Part shown: in pieces, positions 61,814 through 64,000 of the stretch
Layout: each line of letters begins with the position of its first letter
Numbering within the stretch: position 1 is the stretch's first letter
Assembly (NCBI RefSeq): GCF_022662475.1
Contig: NZ_JAKNQQ010000001.1
Span: 186,001-250,000 of the forward strand
Source: Sphingomonas sp. TREG-RG-20F-R18-01
GTDB lineage: Bacteria > Pseudomonadota > Alphaproteobacteria > Sphingomonadales > Sphingomonadaceae
Reading direction: 5' to 3'
DNA: 64,000 nt
Notes under the pieces: generated by a model
Database searches by the model: none
Told to the model about the DNA's origin: nothing
What the model saw: only the letters and a program-made list of their open reading frames with translations
Program-made: the position numbers and the translations under genes

Positions 61814-63337
61814 CTATCGCGGCAAATGAAGGACCAGTTGGCCGTGCTGCTCCAGTCGCGGATAGGCTGCATCGATCGCGTCGGCGACGACCGGATTGTA
61901 GCGTTCATCATAAATCCGCTCGCCACGATTGCCGACCGTCACGAAAAAGCCGAACTGCTTGGCACGGATGCGCCTGGCAAACGCGGCTTCGTCATACAGC
62001 CCCGCATGGCCGAGCTCAGCCGCGATCGCCGGCTCCCACCGCACGGGCTGGCCGCCACGGATCAGCAGCACCATCGCGTCCGACACGACCGGACGCGGCG
62101 ACCGGGCGATGCGCGCGGCGATCCTGTCATACGGTGTCGTCGCCATGTCACGCTCGCTGTCGGCAACCAGCGCACGATACGCTTGTGTGGGGATACCCAC
62201 CACGACCACCGCGATCAGGAACAGCCGTGGCCAGCGCCCCGCAGGGCGCGCAGCCTGGATGACGGGCAGCGCGCCGATCCCGACAAACACCGCAACCGCA
62301 TACAGCCATTCGATCAGATAATTGTCGCTGGCCCCGGACTTCATCACCATGGGCAGCATGGCGGTCTTGATCGCAAGGAAAACCGCCAGAAGGCATGCCG
62401 CGAAGTCACCGGGTCTGGCAGCCAACCGGGTCCGCAGCCTGGCAACGGCGGTCGGCCTCAAGCGCTGCCATGTTGCGCCAACGCCCAGGATCGCGACCGC
62501 CACGGTGCTGATCTGCGAAAGGATGACATATTCGAGGATCTGGACACGCGGCAGATCGACCCGGTTCAAATTGTACAGCAGCGTATGGCGGAGGAAGCCG
62601 CCGTGGCTCATCAGGCTCAGCCCCGCCAGTGTGCCCAGCCCCAGCGCCGCACACCATCCGAACAGTATCCAGGCGGCACGCGGCCGCACCAGCCAAAGGG
62701 TGGCGAAGGCCGCGGCGGGCGCGGCGATCGAGGTCTGCTTGGTATAGACCGCCAGCACGAAGCACAGCGCCGCCAGTGCAATCCGCATGGGCCGCTTCCA
62801 AGCGCCCAACGTCAGCGCCAGGCCGCCGAGGGAGAATGCGCCAGCCAGCATATCGACGCGCATCAGACTGGCCCACGACAGGATGGTCGGCGCGCTGGCA
62901 AGGCATCCCCCCGCGATCAGCGCCGCGACAAGCCGCGCTGGCCGCGGCCGACAGGACGGCATGGCGGCATAGGCGAGATATCCGACCAGGCCCATCGAGA
63001 CGAGCGTCGACAGGAGCGACACCATCCGCCCGGTTGCCAGCCCATCCGTGCCGAACAGCGATGCCAGACCGTGTACGACAAGATAATAGACGGGGGGATA
63101 ATGGTAGACGATCGCCGGGAACACCCCGAGCGGCGCATATCCCTGGCCGCCGACGATGTTGATCATCTGTTGCCAGACGATCCCTTCCCCATAATCGAGG
63201 TCGTAGCGATACGGGATCGCGGTGGCCGCGAGATACAAAAGCTTTGCCAGATCCGCGGCCAGCAACACCAGCGCCACCGCGATCCCGCAGCGCAGCGCCC
63301 ACCAACGCCAGTCGGGACGCGATGCGGTCGGCATCAT
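61814..63337 (-). CDS. Polytopic GT39-like membrane protein
   Basis: Membrane protein of 507 residues with about 11-12 helices and a soluble C-terminal ~110 residues. The first periplasmic loop contains the acidic motif DLDYGEGIVWQQ (D48, E51), as in related proteins of the PMT/GT39 or 'DUF' glycosyltransferase group. Another marker is YHYPPVYYLVVHGLASLF. It is only distantly similar to the two better paralogues at 10027 and 46260. It probably transfers a sugar at the periplasmic side, but the family is not characterised and other substrates are possible. The start at 63337 overlaps the methyltransferase stop (ATGA, 63334-63337); ATG 63334 is an alternative. Confidence 0.75.
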   Translation of the reverse strand: MMPTASRPDWRWWALRCGIAVALVLLAADLAKLLYLAATAIPYRYDLDYGEGIVWQQMINIVGGQGYAPLGVFPAIVYHYPPVYYLVVHGLASLFGTDGLATGRMVSLLSTLVSMGLVGYLAYAAMPSCRPRPARLVAALIAGGCLASAPTILSWASLMRVDMLAGAFSLGGLALTLGAWKRPMRIALAALCFVLAVYTKQTSIAAPAAAFATLWLVRPRAAWILFGWCAALGLGTLAGLSLMSHGGFLRHTLLYNLNRVDLPRVQILEYVILSQISTVAVAILGVGATWQRLRPTAVARLRTRLAARPGDFAACLLAVFLAIKTAMLPMVMKSGASDNYLIEWLYAVAVFVGIGALPVIQAARPAGRWPRLFLIAVVVVGIPTQAYRALVADSERDMATTPYDRIAARIARSPRPVVSDAMVLLIRGGQPVRWEPAIAAELGHAGLYDEAAFARRIRAKQFGFFVTVGNRGERIYDERYNPVVADAIDAAYPRLEQHGQLVLHLPR

Positions 63338-63969
63338 CGCGGTCGGGCCACGAGCAGCATTTGCTTGCCCATCGGCTTGATCGGCGAGGCCAGATAGGCC
63401 GCGATCAACCATGGCCAGACCGGGAAACGCGACTTGACCGTCAACGGCAGGAAGCGCGGCCGTACCTCGGTGACATCCCAACCATGCGCGGTCAGCAGAT
63501 CCGCCAAACTGATGTGCGAATAGACCGCGACATGGGTGTAATCGTCAAAATATTCGCGAAACGCGTACCGATAGTTCGGCTGCAGGATGGTCAGCGTCCC
63601 GCGGCTCGCCAGCGTGCGCGCGATCTCGCGCAGCGCGACGATGAACGTATCCTGCGTCAGATGCTCGAACACATTCGATGCGAACGCGAAATCGACACTG
63701 GCGTCGTCGATTGCGCTCAGATCCGTGACCGGGGTGATGAGCGCCTCGACACCGGGGGCCACGTGCTCGGCGAGCCCGGCCCAGGTGTCGACCGCGATCC
63801 GCCGTCGGGCCGTGACGCTGTTGACAAAATCGCCATAGCCAGCGCCCAGGTCGAGCACGCAGGCGTCCGCGGCGATGCGATGCCGGAAGACGTAACGCCA
63901 GAGGGCGCGCCAAACGGCACCGCGGCGGTGGCTCTCGGTCAGCCGTGACCCGTGATAATCGCCGCTCAT
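63334..63969 (-). CDS. Class I SAM-dependent methyltransferase
   Basis: Methyltransferase of 211 residues. Motif I is VLDLGAGYGDFVN, followed by the acidic VDT strand end and motif II-like DFAFASNVFEHL, with GTLTILQPNYRYAFREYFDDYTHVAVY (cited by part) as a Tyr-rich segment seen in enzymes modifying sugars or polyprenyl-linked glycans. The C-terminus is hydrophobic (WPWLIAAYLASPI), perhaps for membrane contact. The ATG at 63969 has GGAAG eight bases upstream; a TTG five codons earlier lies close to the window end. It is coupled to the GT39-like gene by ATGA, so the two probably act on the same glycan or lipid. Confidence 0.85.
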   Translation of the reverse strand: MSGDYHGSRLTESHRRGAVWRALWRYVFRHRIAADACVLDLGAGYGDFVNSVTARRRIAVDTWAGLAEHVAPGVEALITPVTDLSAIDDASVDFAFASNVFEHLTQDTFIVALREIARTLASRGTLTILQPNYRYAFREYFDDYTHVAVYSHISLADLLTAHGWDVTEVRPRFLPLTVKSRFPVWPWLIAAYLASPIKPMGKQMLLVARPR

Positions 63970-64000
63970 GCGTAGCGCTTCCAATCCGAAAGCAGGCCGT

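Noticed and set aside
1..64000. tRNA, rRNA, CRISPR array, insertion sequence or prophage
   Set aside because: I saw no cloverleaf, repeat-spacer pattern, transposase, integrase or phage structural gene. Careful tool-based screening could still find a short RNA.

Overview
The window (about two thirds G+C, dense short-gap operons) looks like chromosome from an alphaproteobacterium, most likely a Sphingomonas-type sphingomonad. The evidence is the mix of TonB-dependent receptors, a FecI/FecR-type signalling trio, PEP-CTERM proteins with the PEPxxW...GFG...RRR tail, a SleB-type wall hydrolase, a lone tryptophan-halogenase-like flavoprotein, NodT-type outer membrane factors, and TTAA-N7-TTAA sequences of the kind bound by CtrA. 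I saw no rRNA, tRNA, CRISPR array, insertion sequence or prophage. The only clearly mobile-type module is a small toxin-antitoxin pair.

Layout. 1-4.9 kb: the cut-off pyruvate dehydrogenase E1 alpha gene, an MFS exporter overlapping cysK, and a wall hydrolase preceded by a possible leader peptide. 5-8.9 kb: an ECF sigma factor, FecR anti-sigma factor and STN-containing TonB receptor. 8.9-12.6 kb: two glycosyltransferases, a DUF188 protein and a gamma carbonic anhydrase. 12.8-21 kb: an ABC exporter, then a type I secretion operon in which a large multidomain extracellular nuclease precedes its ATPase and adaptor. 21-30.3 kb: two PEP-CTERM proteins, an alginate-export-like porin, a CPA2 antiporter, a Phd/PIN toxin-antitoxin pair, a flavin halogenase and a TPR-sulfotransferase. 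30.3-36.4 kb: small secreted proteins, a channel-like outer membrane protein, an unusual trypsin-S1/P1 fusion protein, a dienelactone hydrolase and a methyltransferase with a signal peptide. 36.6-44.6 kb: an MFS exporter, a cyclic-nucleotide-binding flavoprotein, and a MarR-controlled EmrA-EmrB-outer-membrane-factor efflux operon. 44.6-52.3 kb: glycosyltransferases, a HisKA_2 kinase and an OmpR-type two-component pair. 52.5-63.97 kb: a TonB receptor, class A acid phosphatase and PepSY-like membrane protein, then a convergent tripartite RND operon, a polytopic GT39-like protein and a methyltransferase.

Many genes are coupled by 1-4 base overlaps (ATGA, GTGA, TTGA, TGATG), which supports the operon calls. 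Three themes recur: export across both membranes (type I secretion, EmrAB-OMF, RND), regulated uptake by TonB receptors, and surface glycan modification. The strongest candidate for something little described is the 744-residue protein at 32304-34538. It joins a complete trypsin-like triad to an S1/P1-nuclease or phospholipase-C-like metal site, and has no signal peptide.
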